From RGIG4576 sp964536025 (lineage in GTDB: Bacteria > Bacteroidota > Bacteroidia > Bacteroidales > Muribaculaceae): DNA of 29,787 nucleotides. The stretch lies in assembly GCA_964536025.1 (NCBI GenBank), contig CAZHXA010000026.1, forward strand, positions 1 through 29,787. Direction: 5' to 3'. Positions 21,950 to 29,787 of the stretch are shown here, piece after piece (position 1 is the stretch's first letter; the number at the start of each line of letters is the position of its first letter). Below the pieces are notes generated by a model. It saw only the letters and a program-made list of their open reading frames with translations. It was not told the origin of the DNA and did no database searches. The position numbers and the translations under genes were made by a program.

Positions 21950-23352
21950 AACGTAAGCCCTACCACATTTTCTACATGATGTGTATGAGGGAACATATCT
22001 ACCGGCTGTATTTCAGTAACAGTATATTTTTTATCAAGCAGAGCCAAATCCCTTGCTTGTGTTGCTGGATTACAACTTACGTACACAATTCGTTTTGGTT
22101 CCGATGCCAAGATAACGTTTACCACATCTTCGTGCATGCCGGCTCTTGGTGGGTCTACAATAATCACATCAGGTTTTCCATGTTCATGAACAAATTCCTC
22201 AGTCAATACATCTTTCATGTCTCCGGCATAAAACAAAGTGTTATCTATACCATTTACTCTTGAGTTTAGTTTTGCATCAGCGATAGCATCTTCAACATAT
22301 TCTATACCAACAACTTTTTGTGCTTGTCGTGCAATAAAATTAGCAATTGTCCCGGTTCCTGTATACAAATCGTAAACCATTTCGTTACCGGTTAAATTTG
22401 CCATACGTCGAGCCACTTTATATAGTTCATAAGCTTGAGCCGAATTAGTTTGATAAAACGATTTCGCCCCTACCCTGAACTTTAATCCTTCCATTTCTTC
22501 TTCAATATAATCACTACCCTTGTAAGTGATTATATCTTGATCTCCAATCGTGTCATTTACTTTTAGATTAACCACATAAAGCAACGAAGTGATTTGTGGG
22601 AACTTCTCCCCTATTGCATTCATTACATCATTGATTTTATCTTTATCATTTTCACCAAAAACAACAACAAGCATTATATCACCAGTACTTGCCGTACGTA
22701 TCATTATAGTACGCATAAGTCCGATTTGAGCTTTTAAGTCATAAAAGGTGTATGATTTTGATAATGCATAATTACGTATAAACAAACGTATTTGATTGGA
22801 TATATCATTTTGCAACCAGCATTTTTTAATATCGAGAACTTTATCAAATGCTCCCGGAATGTGGAAACCCAATGCATTTCTATCGGGAAAATCCTGTCCG
22901 CTTTGCATTTCTTCAAATGTGAGCCAACTTTTATTGGAAAAAGTAAATTCAAGCTTATTGCGATAAAATTGAGTATTAGCAGAACCTAAAATAGGATTTA
23001 TTTCTGGTATTGGCACTTTAGCAATACGCTCCATAGCATCTTTCACTTGTTGTTGCTTGTAGTGTAATTGTTCTTCATAGGGCAAATGTTGCCATTTGCA
23101 TCCACCACAAACGCCAAAATGTTGGCAAAACGGTTCTTGTCTTAAATCACTTGGTTTTACCAAATTTACAATATGGCCTTCCGCATAACTATGTTTTTTC
23201 TTATCGATTTTAATATCGGCAATATCACCGGGAGCACCATAAGGTATAAATACTACCATATCGTTTACTCTGGCTATGCTTTTACCCTCGGCAGCTACGC
23301 CGGTTATCTCCACTCCTTCAAGCAAAGGCAATTCTTTTCTTTTTCTGCCCAT
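21940..23352 (-). CDS. rlmD: 23S rRNA (uracil-C5)-methyltransferase RlmD/RumA
   Basis: SAM-dependent methyltransferase that makes 5-methyluridine in 23S rRNA; 470 aa. A TRAM domain spans about 8-66. The 4Fe-4S cluster ligands C76, C82, C85 (CQHFGVCGGC) and C178 are present. The SAM-binding motif is YDLYTGTGTIA (327-337), then VDPPRAG, the nucleophile C427 in YVSCNPAT and the base E461 in THHVE. Family members methylate U1939 (RlmD) or U747 (RlmC) in E. coli; in Bacteroidetes the exact site may differ. It starts 19 nt downstream of the purine permease gene and is probably co-transcribed with it. Confidence 0.92.
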   Translation of the reverse strand: MGRKRKELPLLEGVEITGVAAEGKSIARVNDMVVFIPYGAPGDIADIKIDKKKHSYAEGHIVNLVKPSDLRQEPFCQHFGVCGGCKWQHLPYEEQLHYKQQQVKDAMERIAKVPIPEINPILGSANTQFYRNKLEFTFSNKSWLTFEEMQSGQDFPDRNALGFHIPGAFDKVLDIKKCWLQNDISNQIRLFIRNYALSKSYTFYDLKAQIGLMRTIMIRTASTGDIMLVVVFGENDKDKINDVMNAIGEKFPQITSLLYVVNLKVNDTIGDQDIITYKGSDYIEEEMEGLKFRVGAKSFYQTNSAQAYELYKVARRMANLTGNEMVYDLYTGTGTIANFIARQAQKVVGIEYVEDAIADAKLNSRVNGIDNTLFYAGDMKDVLTEEFVHEHGKPDVIIVDPPRAGMHEDVVNVILASEPKRIVYVSCNPATQARDLALLDKKYTVTEIQPVDMFPHTHHVENVVGLTLKD

Positions 23353-23371
23353 ATATATTTTTGTAATAATA

Positions 23372-24658
23372 TTATAATATAAATTTCAAAAGGAAAAATG
23401 CAGCCAAAATATACATACCGACCGACATTTTTCGATAATTTCCACTTAGTAAATTAATGAATATATAACTTAAATGCCCTAATACGATACCATCGGATAT
23501 GCTATAAGCTAATGGCATGAAAATAATGCATATAAACGCCGGAACAGCTTCGGCATAATCATTGAAATTGACTTTTGACACCGATCCCATCATCATTAGA
23601 CCCACAAGCACAAGCACGGGTGCAGTTGCTGCCGACGGAATAGACAAAAATAAAGGAGCAAAAAACAATGCTACCAAAAAACAGAGCCCTGTTACAAAAG
23701 CAGTCAATCCACTTCGGCCTCCTTCATTTACTCCTGTAGCACTTTCGACATATACAGCCACTGTACTTGTTCCCATCACAGCACCTACTGCAGTTGATAT
23801 AGAGTCAACCATAAAAACTTCCTTTAAGTGAGGAATTTTTCCATTTTTTACCATTCCGGCACGAGAGGTTACTCCAATTACCGTTCCTATACAATCAAAC
23901 AAATCCATAAATAATAATGTGAATACTATTATCACCATTTCTTTAGTGAAAATATTATTCCATTCAAATTTCATGAATATAGGTTCTATAGACGGAGGCG
24001 TACTGAATACGCCTTCTATATGAGTCACGCCCATAGGAATACCTATAATAGCAGTAACCAAGATTCCTATCAATAAAGCTCCTTTTACTTTCTTCACAAG
24101 AAGTACCGACGTTATAACTATTCCTATTACTCCCAATAATGCCGAACCGGAAGTCAATTCGCCCAAACTTACAAGTGTTGCATCATTGTTTACTATTATT
24201 CCGGCACTGTTAAGCCCGATAAAAGCTATATACAGCCCTATTCCAGCACTTATGGCATTTTTTAAGCTATCAGGTATTAAATCAACAATTTTTTCACGCA
24301 GATTCGTTATTGTTAATAAAATAAACGCAATTCCTTCAAGGAAAACGGCTGTGAGGGCAAATTGCCATGAATATCCCATTACAATACACACCGTATAAGC
24401 AAAAAAGGCATTGATTCCCATACCCGGGGCCAAGGCAAACGGCAATTTTGCATATAATCCCATAAAAATAGTTGAAAGAGCCGACATTATAACGGTGGTT
24501 GTAAACAATGCACTCTTATCCATCCCGGTTTCTCCTAATATATTAGGATTTACAGCTAGAATATAAGCCATAGTTAAGAACGTGGTAATTCCTGCTAATA
24601 TCTCAGTTCGCACGGAAGTTTCTTTAACATTGAAACCAAATAGTTTTTGTAACATCAT
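23372..24658 (-). CDS. NCS2 family purine permease (AzgA/PbuG type)
   Basis: Inner-membrane transporter of 428 aa with about 12 hydrophobic segments. It begins FGFNVKETSVRTEILAG, then ITTFLTMAYILAVNPNIL, and has the family motifs AKLPFALAPGMGINAFFAY, LFDCIGTVIGVTSRAGM and VYVESATGVNEGGRSG (given in parts). These place it in the AzgA-like branch that imports adenine, guanine or hypoxanthine by proton symport. It begins about 280 nt from the divergent ppdK gene and is followed after 19 nt by rlmD. No purine riboswitch was found in its leader. Exact purine preference is not readable from sequence. Confidence 0.92.
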   Translation of the reverse strand: MMLQKLFGFNVKETSVRTEILAGITTFLTMAYILAVNPNILGETGMDKSALFTTTVIMSALSTIFMGLYAKLPFALAPGMGINAFFAYTVCIVMGYSWQFALTAVFLEGIAFILLTITNLREKIVDLIPDSLKNAISAGIGLYIAFIGLNSAGIIVNNDATLVSLGELTSGSALLGVIGIVITSVLLVKKVKGALLIGILVTAIIGIPMGVTHIEGVFSTPPSIEPIFMKFEWNNIFTKEMVIIVFTLLFMDLFDCIGTVIGVTSRAGMVKNGKIPHLKEVFMVDSISTAVGAVMGTSTVAVYVESATGVNEGGRSGLTAFVTGLCFLVALFFAPLFLSIPSAATAPVLVLVGLMMMGSVSKVNFNDYAEAVPAFICIIFMPLAYSISDGIVLGHLSYIFINLLSGNYRKMSVGMYILAAFFLLKFIL

Positions 24659-24683
24659 GTAAATTATGTAAATAAATTATTTG

Positions 24684-24691
24684 CAAAATTA
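24684..24691 (-). promoter_or_regulatory. -7 element of the permease-rlmD operon
   Basis: TAATTTTG on the minus strand matches TAnnTTTG, 25 nt before the permease start. No TTTG at the -33 distance. Confidence 0.4.
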
Positions 24692-24781
24692 CATATAAAA
24701 ATCATTATGCAGTACTAAACCTAAAATTTTATTTCATTCTTGTATCTCTTTTTTTAAAAGATTTAAATATATGGAATATAC

Positions 24782-24849
24782 GTGTGAAACTCACACATAT
24801 ATTCTGTTTCATGAAAAATTTCATTATTAGAAATAATTTCATATATTTG
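24782..24849 (+). promoter_or_regulatory. ppdK promoter with upstream inverted repeat
   Basis: TTTC at 24819-24822, 19 nt, then TATATTTG at 24842-24849 is a near-consensus promoter. An inverted repeat GTGTGA-AAC-TCACAC lies upstream at 24782-24796, around -70, a usual place for an activator site. The half-sites resemble CRP/FNR-family sites but the 3-nt spacing is too short for those, so the regulator is unknown. The leader to the ATG is about 80 nt. Confidence 0.45.
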
Positions 24850-24937
24850 CATTAAGCAATTAACCTTATAAAGGGGATTAATTAAACGAGATTTTTGAAT
24901 TATTTATTAACTTATTGTAAATCATATAATTAAATTC

Positions 24938-27652
24938 ATGAAAAGTATTTATACTTTCGGTAACGGAAGCGCAGAAGGCCGTGCCGATATGAAAAACCTT
25001 CTTGGTGGTAAGGGTGCTAACCTTGCCGAGATGAACTTGATTGGAGTGCCGGTGCCTCCGGGTTTTACAATCACAACAGAAGTTTGTACCACCTATACTC
25101 AAGAAGGTAAAGACGCTGTTGTAAAATTATTAGAGGATGATGTTAAGAAATCAATTGCACACATCGAAAAATTAACAGGCAACAAGTTCAATGATGCCGA
25201 AAATCCTCTTTTGGTTTCAGTTCGTTCAGGTGCCCGCGTATCTATGCCGGGTATGATGGATACAGTTCTTAATCTTGGTATGAATGACCAAGTAGTTGAA
25301 GCTCTTGCAAGAAAATCGGGAAATCCTCGTTTTGCTTGGGACAGCTACCGCCGTTTTGTTCAAATGTATGGCGACGTCGTTCTTGGCATGAAGCCTAAAA
25401 ATAAGACCGACATCGACCCATTTGAAGAAGTAATGGATGCCGTTAAAGAAGAAAAAGGCGTAAAATTAGACACCGAATTGGATGTTGACGACTTGAAAAA
25501 GCTCGTTAAACTATTCAAAGAAGCTGTATTGAAATCTACTGGAAATGTATTCCCTGAATGTGCTTGGGAACAACTATGGGGAGCTATCTGTGCCGTATTT
25601 GACAGCTGGATGAACGAACGTGCAATCCTATATCGTCGCATGAATCAAATTCCTGAAGAATGGGGAACTGCTGTCAACGTTCAAGCTATGGTTTATGGTA
25701 ATATGGGCGAATCTTCAGCTACAGGTGTTGCATTTACTCGCGATGCTGCTACAGGTGAAGACATTTTCAACGGTGAATATTTAATTAACGCACAAGGCGA
25801 AGACGTTGTTGCCGGTGTACGCACTCCACAACAAATTACTATCGAGGGTTCTCGCCGTTGGGCTAAACTTCAAGGTATTTCTGAAGAAGTTCGTGCAAGC
25901 AAATACCCTTCTTTGGAAGAATCAATGCCTGAATGTGCCAAAGCTCTTATCGAAACTCAACAAAAACTTGAAGACCACTACAAAGATATGCAAGACCTTG
26001 AATTTACCATTCAAGATGGCAAACTTTGGTTACTTCAAACTCGTAACGGTAAACGCACCGGTGCTGCAATGGTAAAAATTGCCATGGATTTGCTTCGTGA
26101 AGGCGTTATCGACGAAAAAACAGTGCTTCAACGTATGGAGCCTCAAAAGCTTGACGAACTTCTTCACCCCGTATTCGACAAAGCTGCCCTATCTAAAGCT
26201 AAAGCCATAGCTAAGGGTCTTCCTGCATCTCCGGGTGCCGCTACCGGTCAAATTGTATTCTTTGCCGACGATGCTGAAGCTTGGGCTGAACGCAAAAAGA
26301 AAGTTATCATGGTTCGTCTTGAAACATCACCCGAAGACCTTCGCGGTATGACCGTTGCTCAAGGTATATTGACTGCTCGCGGTGGTATGACTTCTCACGC
26401 TGCTGTGGTTGCTCGCGGTATTGGAAAATGCTGTGTTTCAGGAGCAGGTGAAATCAAAGTCGATTACAAAGAAAAAACAGTTGAAATGGGTGGAAAAGTT
26501 TACCATGAAGGTGACTGGATCTCATTAAACGGTAGCACAGGCGACGTTTACGATGGACTTGTTTCTACTGTCGACGCTGAATTGGATGGCGACTTTGCTG
26601 CCATCATGAACCTTGCCGAAAAATACACTAAGGTAGACGTTCGCACTAATGCCGACTCACCTCGCGATGCTCTTGTAGCACGTAAATTTGGTGCTAAAGG
26701 TATCGGTTTGTGCCGTACCGAGCACATGTTCTTCGAGGGCGATCGCATCAAGGCTATGCGTGAAATGATTATCGCACGCGATGAAGAAGGTCGTCGCATT
26801 GCTTTGGCTAAATTACTTCCTATGCAACGTGGTGACTTTGAAGGTATTTTTGAAGCTATGGACGGACTTGGCGTTACAATTCGTCTACTTGACCCGCCAT
26901 TGCACGAATTTGTACCTCATCAAACTGCTACTCAAAAGGAACTTGCAGAGGAAATGGGCATGTCTCTTGAAGAAGTTAAAGCTATCGTTGACGGACTTGA
27001 AGAGTTCAACCCTATGCTTGGGCACCGTGGATGCCGTCTTGGTAACACTTATCCCGAAATCACCGAAATGCAGGCTCGTGCTATTATAGAAGCAGCTCTT
27101 AATGTGAAAGCTAAAGGCATCGATGTGCATCCTGAAATCATGATTCCGCTTGTTGGTGTTCTTAAAGAGCTTCAAATGCAAGCTAATATCATCAACGAAA
27201 CAGCTCAAAAGGTATTTGCTGAACGTGGCGACTCTGTAGCTTATAAAATTGGTACAATGATTGAAGTTCCGCGTGCTGCATTAACAGCCGACCAAATTGC
27301 TACTGTTGCCGACTTCTTCTCATTTGGTACAAACGACTTAACTCAAATGACTTTCGGATATTCTCGCGACGATGCTCCTAAATTCTTAAAAGTTTACAAG
27401 GAAAAAGGACTTATCAAGACCGATCCGTTTGAAGTGCTTGACCAAGAAGGTGTGGGACAACTTGTAAAAATCGGAACCGAAAAAGGTCGTTCTACTAAGC
27501 CGGAATTGAAAGTAGGTATCTGTGGTGAACACGGAGGTGAGCCTTCTTCAGTTAAATTCTGTGCAAAATTGGGAATGAACTACGTGTCATGTTCTCCTTT
27601 CCGCGTGCCTATCGCACGTCTTGCTGCGGCGCAGGCTGCAATAGAGGACTAA
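24938..27652 (+). CDS. ppdK: Pyruvate, phosphate dikinase
   Basis: Interconverts pyruvate, ATP and phosphate with phosphoenolpyruvate, AMP and pyrophosphate; 904 aa, the normal length. The N-terminal ATP-grasp domain begins YTFGNGSAEG and GGKGANLAEM, with VSVRSGARVSMPGMMD in pieces. The phosphohistidine domain has GGMTSHAAV with H487. The C-terminal PEP/pyruvate barrel has GLCRTEHMFF, LGHRGCRLG and the catalytic C862 in GICGEHGGEPSS. It is transcribed alone from a near-consensus promoter and ends at a perfect 12-bp terminator. Codon use is plainly more GC-rich (many CGC, GCC, GAC) than in its neighbours, as expected for a highly expressed central enzyme. Confidence 0.98.
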   Translation: MKSIYTFGNGSAEGRADMKNLLGGKGANLAEMNLIGVPVPPGFTITTEVCTTYTQEGKDAVVKLLEDDVKKSIAHIEKLTGNKFNDAENPLLVSVRSGARVSMPGMMDTVLNLGMNDQVVEALARKSGNPRFAWDSYRRFVQMYGDVVLGMKPKNKTDIDPFEEVMDAVKEEKGVKLDTELDVDDLKKLVKLFKEAVLKSTGNVFPECAWEQLWGAICAVFDSWMNERAILYRRMNQIPEEWGTAVNVQAMVYGNMGESSATGVAFTRDAATGEDIFNGEYLINAQGEDVVAGVRTPQQITIEGSRRWAKLQGISEEVRASKYPSLEESMPECAKALIETQQKLEDHYKDMQDLEFTIQDGKLWLLQTRNGKRTGAAMVKIAMDLLREGVIDEKTVLQRMEPQKLDELLHPVFDKAALSKAKAIAKGLPASPGAATGQIVFFADDAEAWAERKKKVIMVRLETSPEDLRGMTVAQGILTARGGMTSHAAVVARGIGKCCVSGAGEIKVDYKEKTVEMGGKVYHEGDWISLNGSTGDVYDGLVSTVDAELDGDFAAIMNLAEKYTKVDVRTNADSPRDALVARKFGAKGIGLCRTEHMFFEGDRIKAMREMIIARDEEGRRIALAKLLPMQRGDFEGIFEAMDGLGVTIRLLDPPLHEFVPHQTATQKELAEEMGMSLEEVKAIVDGLEEFNPMLGHRGCRLGNTYPEITEMQARAIIEAALNVKAKGIDVHPEIMIPLVGVLKELQMQANIINETAQKVFAERGDSVAYKIGTMIEVPRAALTADQIATVADFFSFGTNDLTQMTFGYSRDDAPKFLKVYKEKGLIKTDPFEVLDQEGVGQLVKIGTEKGRSTKPELKVGICGEHGGEPSSVKFCAKLGMNYVSCSPFRVPIARLAAAQAAIED

Positions 27653-27677
27653 TCAATAGAGTCTGATAACTATAAAG

Positions 27678-27718
27678 TTAGGTCGTAACATTCTGTTAAA
27701 TCAGAGGTTACGACCTAA
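27678..27718 (+). terminator. Terminator of ppdK
   Basis: A perfect 12-bp stem, TTAGGTCGTAAC (27678-27689) and GTTACGACCTAA (27707-27718), has a 17-nt loop and is followed by TTTACTCTT. It marks the boundary between core genome and the accessory island. Confidence 0.8.
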
Positions 27719-27777
27719 TTTACTCTTAGGCCTCTTACTCACTTTGAGTCAAAAAACGAGCAGAATGAGCATAAATG

Positions 27778-27840
27778 TTTAGAGAATTTTTAGAGTTTTT
27801 TGACCCCATGTTTAGAGCATGTTTAGAGTGTTGTTTAGAG
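27778..27840 (+). repeat. Five TTTAGAG repeats at about 11-bp phase
   Basis: TTTAGAG occurs at 27778, 27789, 27811, 27822 and 27834: intervals of 11, 22, 11 and 12 bp, so all copies lie on roughly the same face of the helix. The array lies 80-140 bp before the integrase start. It could be an array of protein-binding sites, such as integrase arm sites or an operator. The remaining 27841-27919 stretch has a small AATCC/GGATT hairpin and no gene. Confidence 0.6.
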
Positions 27841-27919
27841 AAAATTTATGGTTGTAAGCTTCTGATTGATAAAAAAAATCCTTATGGATTAAACATTAAT
27901 CAATCATCAAATAAGAAGT

Positions 27920-27991
27920 ATGGCAACCTTTAGACCCTGCGTTCAAAAGCAACGTGCTGACGGTTTCTACCCTGTATATATCAGGGTGACA
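27920..27991 (+). pseudogene. 5' fragment of a tyrosine recombinase/integrase gene
   Basis: The 24 codons from ATG read MATFRPCVQKQRADGFYPVY then IRVT, matching the start of Bacteroidetes phage-type integrases (arm-binding domain, pattern MATFRP..-.-K.DG.Y.V.IRVT). After RVT the reading becomes antisense acetyltransferase sequence and stops at 28033. More than 90 percent of the gene is missing. The junction lies at about 27986-27995. Confidence 0.8.
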
Positions 27992-28335
27992 ACCTGCCGC
28001 TCATACAAATCGTGGTTGTTGGATATAAGCTGAACGTTGGCGGCTATCATCGCGCCATCCTCAATAGTTATTCCTCCGGCCGACATCATCAGGCAGCCGG
28101 GCATCACGACCACATTCTTTCCAATCTTCACCATGTGGGGTCTGACAGCCGTCAGTGGTGTTCCGACTCGGCTGTTCTCTCCCATAGTTGGGAAAATCCT
28201 GTGCATTAGTTCGGCATACTCAGCCGTACCGGGCATCGTATTATTGAATCTGAACACAAGCTGAGCCTGTTCATTGGCGAGAGCCAACTCCTCCTCAGTC
28301 TGTTTGGTTACGTCTATTCTGATTTCCGTATTCAT
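27967..28335 (-). pseudogene. 3'-truncated sugar O-acetyltransferase (maltose acetyltransferase family)
   Basis: Left-handed beta-helix acetyltransferase, 122 aa remaining. The N-terminal helical part (LALANEQAQLVFRFNNTMPG) and the first hexapeptide-repeat coils (VKIGKNVVVMPGCLMM, ITIEDGAMIAANVQLISNNHD, given as pieces) are intact and include NNHDLYERQVVT near the catalytic His. A normal member goes on for 60-70 more residues of hexapeptide repeats with the acetyl-CoA site. Here only LIYTG and a stop follow, and those codons are the antisense of the integrase fragment. It is therefore cut by the deletion and probably inactive. It is the last gene in the minus-strand island operon. Confidence 0.8.
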
Positions 28336-28386
28336 ACCTTACTATATTCTCGTTTTTTACGCCACTGCAATAACGATTGTGTTTCC

Positions 28387-29382
28387 TTATCCCAAATATC
28401 GAGTAATCATATCTTTGGTCCAAACATCATCAAACACTTTGTCAAGGGTAAAGATATAATCTTCCAGCCAAGCGTGACAAAAATGCGAGTCCAATCCTTC
28501 ATTCTTATTGGATGCATCCAATAGATTCACATACTTTTCAACTCCCTTGCGACAGTATTCATTTGAATAAGGAGCAAGGAATAAGAACAGACCCTCATCG
28601 TATTTCTCCGGGAATGCCTTTGTCATTGCCACGGCCAATAGATGATCTCTCCATATCTGGAATTGAGGCAGCTCTTCCAATTTTGAGAAGCACTCAGGTT
28701 TGAAAATGCCTTGGCTGAGTTCCTGATAACGGTCTCTTCTTGTTCTCGGTTCATTGCAGAACTGTTTTTCAAGAATACTTTTCACGGAATCCGCACCCTC
28801 GCGTAAGTTTTCAGCATACTTAACCTCTATGCCTATAAACCCTTTCTTTCCGGCATTGGACGTATATTCCACGAATACGTCAAATGCAGACCTGTCTCCA
28901 GTGAGGCGTGGATCTCTTCGAGCCGGATTATGCTCAAACTTTATTTCATCAATCGACTTGAAATAATCCGCATATAGCAGATTGAAGAATATGAGAGCTT
29001 TGTCAAGATGTAGTTTCAGCTCTCCGAACAGATTGAAACATAGAGGCTGCGACGATAAGAGGTTATGCCGTAAGCGAGATTCTTCGATTAAACGGTCTCC
29101 TTTATTCTCCGGCGACAGCTCAAAAGTCACCAACGACCGAATACCCTCTGTCATAAAGTTAGCTTCCGGGTCAGAAGTATAGTTCCCGTAAACTTCACTC
29201 TTTGATTGTCCGTCCTTCATCTTAGCAGGGATACCCTTAGCATCCCTCCACTTGGATTGAAGATAACGATAGTAAGCCTGATAACGATTATCGGCCGAAC
29301 TCATCTTATAGACCAAGTCCGTCACCAAAGAGTTTGCGTTACTTGGAATTTCTTTATGTTCTGTTTTAGAGGGTAGTATCAT
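28387..29382 (-). CDS. Putative PD-(D/E)XK restriction endonuclease (PGN_0703-like)
   Basis: Protein of 331 aa with a nuclease core in the middle. The likely active site is D168 (SAFDVFVEY), E186 and K188 (GFIGIEVKYAE), i.e. D-x17-E-x-K, with E121 in a preceding helix (LFGELK) and Q207 after it, all usual for PD-(D/E)XK enzymes. No transmembrane or signal sequence. I recall similar Bacteroidales proteins being named PGN_0703-family putative restriction endonucleases. It lies 39 nt downstream of a GmrSD-like gene and 51 nt upstream of the broken acetyltransferase gene, so it is part of a minus-strand operon. No methyltransferase is visible, so it may target modified DNA or need a partner outside the window. 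Family moderately sure; target unknown. Confidence 0.65.
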   Translation of the reverse strand: MILPSKTEHKEIPSNANSLVTDLVYKMSSADNRYQAYYRYLQSKWRDAKGIPAKMKDGQSKSEVYGNYTSDPEANFMTEGIRSLVTFELSPENKGDRLIEESRLRHNLLSSQPLCFNLFGELKLHLDKALIFFNLLYADYFKSIDEIKFEHNPARRDPRLTGDRSAFDVFVEYTSNAGKKGFIGIEVKYAENLREGADSVKSILEKQFCNEPRTRRDRYQELSQGIFKPECFSKLEELPQFQIWRDHLLAVAMTKAFPEKYDEGLFLFLAPYSNEYCRKGVEKYVNLLDASNKNEGLDSHFCHAWLEDYIFTLDKVFDDVWTKDMITRYLG

Positions 29383-29421
29383 ATCTTAATAATTATGTAG
29401 CAATTACATCTTATTCCTATC

Positions 29422-29787
29422 TTAAATAAAACTTGGTTTTAAGATTTCATTGAAAGTATAATTTCCATACTTTCGGATAACATCTCGCATATTGTCCTTG
29501 TTGACATCTGGATAGAGCGTATGAAACAAAAGGAGAGATAATGATTCTATCGCTCCCCCCATCGATCGCTTTTGATATGATTGGACATATGCCTTCTTGA
29601 TCTCGTATGACTCATTACTCAATTTAGAGTTGAGTGAACTGGATATTAGAACCAAATTCCCAAAAGAATTCCGTATCTCTGTATCTTCTTCGGTGTCCAG
29701 CCAGCGTAAATTTGACTCACTTTTAGGTGTCTGTGGGATTATATGCTCACGACTACGACGATTTGAAACAAATTTATAATCATCTGC
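29422..29787 (-). CDS. C-terminal part of a GmrSD-like DUF262/DUF1524 restriction protein (partial)
   Basis: The frame is open to the window edge, so 121 C-terminal residues are seen and the gene continues to the right. The visible part starts in an HNH-type DUF1524 domain: REHIIPQTP carries the catalytic His, W29 follows, then GNLVLISSSLNSKLSN, the conserved block with Asn residues. Full members join an N-terminal DUF262 (ParB-like NTPase) domain to DUF1524 and cut modified phage DNA, as GmrSD and BrxU do. It stops 39 nt before the PD-(D/E)XK gene on the same strand. A 77-aa reading from the TTG at 29655 is only an internal part. The N-terminal domain is inferred, not seen. Confidence 0.7.
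   Translation of the reverse strand, partial: ADDYKFVSNRRSREHIIPQTPKSESNLRWLDTEEDTEIRNSFGNLVLISSSLNSKLSNESYEIKKAYVQSYQKRSMGGAIESLSLLLFHTLYPDVNKDNMRDVIRKYGNYTFNEILKPSFI

Larger units (their letters stand above)
27760..29787. mobile_element. Accessory island with truncated integrase and restriction-type genes
   Basis: From about 27760 the base composition rises compared with most of the window. The segment contains a cut-off tyrosine-recombinase start, a cut-off acetyltransferase, a putative PD-(D/E)XK endonuclease and the end of a GmrSD-like gene. It begins right after the ppdK terminator and runs beyond the window. This looks like an integrated element or defence island that has suffered a deletion at its left end. 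Confidence 0.6.

Noticed and set aside
24659..24760. Purine riboswitch before the purine permease
   Set aside because: None of the conserved purine-aptamer core sequences is present in the short leader.
27778..27840. CRISPR array
   Set aside because: The repeat unit is 7 bp with 4-15 bp between copies, far too short for repeat-spacer structure, and no cas gene is near.
28012..28264. Two plus-strand frames opposite the acetyltransferase
   Set aside because: Antisense to a recognisable acetyltransferase and without family features.

Overview
The window looks like a low-GC member of the Bacteroidales. Several genes are preceded by Bacteroidetes-type promoters (TTTG or TTG, about 19-20 nt, then TAnnTTTG), and start codons lack Shine-Dalgarno sequences. 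The gene families also fit: a TRL-like lipoprotein, a DUF5686 outer-membrane protein, a GT3 glycogen synthase and a DUF3417-type glucan phosphorylase. The family or genus cannot be fixed from this sequence.

Layout, left to right. (1) 1-2530: a minus-strand operon of TRL-like lipoprotein, secreted 170-aa protein and secreted caspase-like protease, with its own promoter and terminators. (2) 2576-5744: a beta-barrel protein, a DUF4136-like lipoprotein and the SOS mutagenesis pair umuD-umuC. (3) 5842-8712: a probably Tat-exported Fe-S aldo/keto reductase lipoprotein followed by a NapH-NapG-like Fe-S membrane protein, which looks like a quinol-to-periplasm electron route. (4) 8835-15064: lepA, then a glycogen synthase/glycogen phosphorylase pair. 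(5) 15157-17442: a clpC lacking the usual N-terminal Clp repeat domain, with an elaborate upstream region. (6) 17561-18737: a decayed scar that looks like a microvirus (Microviridae) provirus, holding a frameshifted DNA-pilot-like gene, a 46-aa membrane protein with a degenerate inverted second copy, and two dif-like XerC/D sites. (7) 18772-24658: DUF5686 protein, CYTH protein, rlmD and a purine permease. (8) 24938-27652: pyruvate phosphate dikinase, with visibly GC-richer codon use. (9) 27760-29787: a more GC-rich accessory island with phased TTTAGAG repeats, the first 24 codons of a tyrosine recombinase cut off against a truncated acetyltransferase, a putative PD-(D/E)XK endonuclease, and the C-terminal end of a GmrSD-like (DUF262/DUF1524) protein that runs off the window.

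The most notable points are the microvirus-like scar at dif-like sequence, the N-domain-less ClpC behind a promoter that carries a perfect 13-bp palindrome, the NapH-NapG fusion with an internal twin-arginine motif beside a Tat-type aldo/keto reductase, and the two-nuclease module of the right-hand island. No tRNA, rRNA or CRISPR array was seen. All family assignments come from reading motifs by eye; no database search was run.
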